The notes beneath the pieces were generated by a model that saw nothing but the letters and a program-made list of their open reading frames with translations, was not told the origin of the DNA and ran no database searches. Shown piece after piece: positions 61,779 through 64,000 of a stretch of 64,000 nucleotides of DNA. This DNA is from an uncultured Flavobacteriaceae bacterium. Its GTDB lineage: Bacteria > Bacteroidota > Bacteroidia > Flavobacteriales > Flavobacteriaceae. Location: positions 85,598-149,597 of the forward strand of contig CANKYF010000011.1 of NCBI GenBank assembly GCA_947487895.1, in the 5' to 3' direction. Positions within the stretch are counted from its first letter, which is position 1. Every line of letters starts with the position of its first letter. A program made the position numbers and the translations under genes.

Positions 61779-62252
61779 ATGAAGCTTACACCTAGTAAAT
61801 TAAATGCCTTTAGTATGTTAAAATTACCTTCAGCCTTTTTATGTGGCGTAAGAGTAAAGCATTTAGATGATGAAAAATGTGAGGTTAAGGTAAAACATAG
61901 ATGGATTAATCAAAATCCTTTTAAATCCATGTTTTGGGCAGTACAAGGTATGGCGGCAGAATTATCTACAGGTGCTTTAATGATTGGTAAAATTCAAAAA
62001 TCAGGAAAAAAAATATCCATGCTAGTTACCTCAAATAAAGCTTTATTTACTAAAAAAGCCACAGGGCGTATTACATTTACGTGTAATGATGGTGCATTGA
62101 TAGATGAAGCTTTAAATAAAGCTATTGAAACTGGAGAAGGGCAAACTGTTTGGGTAAAATCTGTTGGTGTAAATGAAGATGGAATAGAAGTTTCTACCTT
62201 TAATTTTGAATGGAGTGTGAAGATGAAAAGTTTGAAGACAAAAGACCAATGA
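61779..62252 (+). CDS. DUF4442 hotdog-fold (thioesterase-like) protein
   Basis: A 157-residue cytoplasmic protein. The DUF4442 pattern is seen in LPSAFLCGVRVKHLDDEKCE, RWINQNPFKSMFWAVQGMAA and ELSTGALMIGKIQKSGKKIS, followed by TGRITFTCNDGALIDEALNK. The fold is related to acyl-CoA thioesterases, but the reaction is not established. It stands 188 nt before the AIM24-like gene. Confidence 0.85.
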   Translation: MKLTPSKLNAFSMLKLPSAFLCGVRVKHLDDEKCEVKVKHRWINQNPFKSMFWAVQGMAAELSTGALMIGKIQKSGKKISMLVTSNKALFTKKATGRITFTCNDGALIDEALNKAIETGEGQTVWVKSVGVNEDGIEVSTFNFEWSVKMKSLKTKDQ

Positions 62253-62276
62253 CAGATGAATGGAGTTAGATTTGGT

Positions 62277-62308
62277 TGTCATTCTGAGGAGGAACGACGT
62301 AAGAATCT
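62277..62308. repeat. Dispersed intergenic repeat (GTCATTCTGAG type)
   Basis: The 32-bp stretch begins TGTCATTCTGAGGAGGAACG and ends AAGAATCT. This phrase is a very common dispersed repeat between genes of Bacteroidetes (from memory). It is 25 bp after the DUF4442 stop and codes for nothing. Confidence 0.55.
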
Positions 62309-62440
62309 TTTTAAATGTATCCTTAACTAATCTAAATGTATTTTTAGAGGGTTAGTCATGAATTTGACCAATTTGTAACAAAACCTAAAACAAATCAACA
62401 AATAAAAGAATCAATAATAAATTTAAACATCAATTAAAAA

Positions 62441-63241
62441 ATGACAGCACACGAAATCGATTATGAAATCTACGGAGAAGAAATGCAATACGTAGAAATA
62501 GAATTAGATCCCCAAGAAGGTGTAATTGCAGAATCTGGTAGTTTTATGATGATGGATGAAGGAATAAAAATGGAAACTATTTTTGGAGATGGTTCTAAAA
62601 AAGATTCTGGGTTTTTAGGAAAAATTTTAGGAGCCGGAAAACGTATTCTTACAGGAGAAAGCTTATTTATGACAGCTTTCTATAACGAAATTATAGGTAA
62701 ACGCAAAGTCTCTTTTGCTTCACCTTACCCAGGTAAAATAATACCAATAGATTTAACTAGATTTGGTGGTAAATTTGTTTGCCAAAAAGATGCTTTTTTG
62801 TGTGCAGCCAAAGGAGTAAGTGTTGGCATAGAATTTTCAAAGAAATTAGGTCGTGGACTTTTTGGAGGTGAAGGGTTCATAATGCAAAAATTGGAAGGAG
62901 ATGGAATGGCTTTTGTACATGCTGGAGGCACCATGGCTGAAAAAGAGCTAGCACCAGGAGAAATATTAAAAGTTGATACTGGCTGTATTGTAGGTTTTGA
63001 TCATACTGTAGATTATGATATTGAATTTGTTGGAGGTATAAAAAATACCGTTTTTGGTGGTGAAGGTTTGTTCTTTGCTACATTAAAAGGACCAGGAACA
63101 GTTTATGTACAATCATTACCATTTAGTAGACTAGCAGGTCGTGTTTTAGCATCTGCACCTAGAAGTGGAGGCAATGGTAAAGGAGAAGGAAGTATTTTAG
63201 GTGGTCTAGGTGATTTATTAGATGGTGATAATAGGTTTTAA
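62441..63241 (+). CDS. AIM24/TIGR00266-family protein
   Basis: A 266-residue cytoplasmic protein with the double-stranded beta-helix of the AIM24 family. Motifs: [20 protein letters not shown] at the N-terminus, the glycine-rich [40 protein letters not shown], then [20 protein letters not shown] and [20 protein letters not shown]. The family is widespread but its biochemical role is unknown. It stops 5 nt before a strong bidirectional terminator. Confidence 0.9.
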   Translation: MTAHEIDYEIYGEEMQYVEIELDPQEGVIAESGSFMMMDEGIKMETIFGDGSKKDSGFLGKILGAGKRILTGESLFMTAFYNEIIGKRKVSFASPYPGKIIPIDLTRFGGKFVCQKDAFLCAAKGVSVGIEFSKKLGRGLFGGEGFIMQKLEGDGMAFVHAGGTMAEKELAPGEILKVDTGCIVGFDHTVDYDIEFVGGIKNTVFGGEGLFFATLKGPGTVYVQSLPFSRLAGRVLASAPRSGGNGKGEGSILGGLGDLLDGDNRF

Positions 63242-63246
63242 AATCA

Positions 63247-63283
63247 AAACACCCTTAGCTAAATCATTTAGCTAAGGGTGTTT
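63247..63283. terminator. Bidirectional terminator between convergent genes
   Basis: AAACACCCTTAGCTAAA (63247-63263) and its exact complement (63267-63283) form a 17-bp stem with a 3-nt loop, with A/T runs on both sides. It lies between the AIM24-like gene and the convergent T9SS gene. Confidence 0.92.
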
Positions 63284-63310
63284 ATTATAGTTATATTTAG
63301 TTGTTACGTT

Positions 63311-64000
63311 TTAAAATTTTAGCACTTTAGCAGTTTTTACACCATTATCTGTATCAACATTTATAATATATACGCCTTCAGATAAATGAGACACATTAAT
63401 TTTATTAGAAACTACAGAATTTAAGTTTATAACTTCTTGCCCAATACTATTAAATAATTTAATGCCTTTTAGGTTGTTAAATTTGTTGAGGTTGTTAAAA
63501 ACAATATCCTTAGAGTTTTTATCATAAAACACCGATAATTTTTCACTTTCAATAGTTTCAGCAGATAGACTTTGATTTTCCTTAAAAACAATAAAGAATT
63601 GATTATCATAATCACCAGCTTCTAAATATATTTCTACAAGATCAGCATTCAAGTCATAGTAGGTATTTGAGTTCTTATCTTTAAGAAATACACCTAAACC
63701 TTGAGGAAGATTTTCTATTTTATCAATAGCAAACCTGTAAAAACCTTCGTCAGCAATTTTAATTTTTAAAGCTAGTTCATCATTTATATCCAGGCTAGGT
63801 AACGCTTGTATAGTAAGTTCTTCGCCATTTAAGAACCAATTAACATCATTTTTAAGATCTTCATTAGCTAATGCATCATAGCCTTTGTCATACTCTTTAG
63901 TAGCATTTGTATCATACCCTAACCCAAATTGTTTGGTCACTATGTTGGGCTCAGTAAATGAGAACCAAATTTTAGTTCTTTCATCTTTTTTAGCAGAAGA
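63311..64000 (-). CDS. C-terminal part of a T9SS-exported protein, cut by the window end
   Basis: The frame is open to position 64000, so this is the last ~229 residues of a longer protein; a GTG at 63940 is internal, not the start. The C-terminal ~75 residues are a type A type IX secretion sorting domain (KGIKLFNSIGQEVINLNSVV, then HLSEGVYIINVDTDNG and a basic AKVLKF end). The upstream part (FSFTEPNIVTKQFGLGYDTN, then LNGEELTIQALPSLDINDEL) resembles beta-sandwich repeats found before the sorting domain in large flavobacterial secreted proteins. Function lies in the missing N-terminal part. Confidence 0.75.
   Translation of the reverse strand, partial: SSAKKDERTKIWFSFTEPNIVTKQFGLGYDTNATKEYDKGYDALANEDLKNDVNWFLNGEELTIQALPSLDINDELALKIKIADEGFYRFAIDKIENLPQGLGVFLKDKNSNTYYDLNADLVEIYLEAGDYDNQFFIVFKENQSLSAETIESEKLSVFYDKNSKDIVFNNLNKFNNLKGIKLFNSIGQEVINLNSVVSNKINVSHLSEGVYIINVDTDNGVKTAKVLKF

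Noticed and set aside
1..64000. CRISPR array, insertion sequence, prophage or restriction/defence genes
   Set aside because: No regularly spaced repeats, transposase, integrase, phage structural or defence gene motifs were found on either strand.

Overview
The window looks like the chromosome of a marine or algal-associated member of the Flavobacteriaceae. The DNA is AT-rich. It carries two SusC/SusD pairs, many lipoprotein signals, type IX secretion C-terminal domains, promoters of the Bacteroidetes type (TAnnTTTG) and flavobacterial regulators (PadR/PspC/GIN-domain cluster). About 48 kb is accessory polysaccharide-utilisation DNA; the last 16 kb is ordinary chromosomal genes.

Layout. (1) 1-9.1 kb, + strand: an esterase fragment, two GH3 beta-glucosidases, an SMP-30-type lactonase, gluconokinase, 6-phosphogluconate dehydrogenase and a GntP permease, tightly packed as one operon that turns beta-glucosides, via gluconate, into ribulose-5-phosphate. 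A decayed GH3 tail (9145-9264) follows. (2) 9.3-20.8 kb, - strand: a secreted GH9 endoglucanase; then SusC, SusD, an IPT-domain glycan-binding lipoprotein and a FAS1-domain lipoprotein sharing a C-terminal module; and an AraC regulator. A strong terminator separates the Sus operon from GH9. (3) 21-32 kb: a beta-mannan operon (GH26, SSS symporter, GH130 phosphorylase, cellobiose 2-epimerase, Calx-beta/GH26, GH5, mannose-6-phosphate isomerase) plus a convergent GH5-FN3 lipoprotein. (4) 32.4-48.4 kb: a GntR regulator, a second SusC/SusD, a cytoplasmic GH36 alpha-galactosidase, an SGLT-like symporter, glycerol kinase, glycerol-3-phosphate dehydrogenase and a giant VCBS/UnbV lipoprotein. (5) 48.5-64 kb: dicarboxylate/amino-acid symporter, trxB, tRNA-Pro with a duplicated 3' end, MarR and HxlR regulators with clear operators, a ThuA-like lipoprotein, a second manA, the PadR-PspC-GIN cluster, DUF4442, AIM24-like and a T9SS protein cut by the window end.

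How it works together. Regions 1-3 fit stepwise use of beta-glucan and mannan or glucomannan: surface GH9/GH26/GH5 cleave, SusCD import, GH3 makes glucose in the periplasm, and mannobiose is epimerised and phosphorolysed in the cytoplasm. The most interesting block is GH36-SSS-glpK-glpD, spaced by 5, 6 and 1 nt: its logic is import of an alpha-galactosyl-glycerol, intracellular hydrolysis, and direct phosphorylation and oxidation of the glycerol. The obvious natural substrate is floridoside, the red-algal osmolyte; this is inference. Next to cellulose- and mannan-degrading genes it suggests a red-alga diet.
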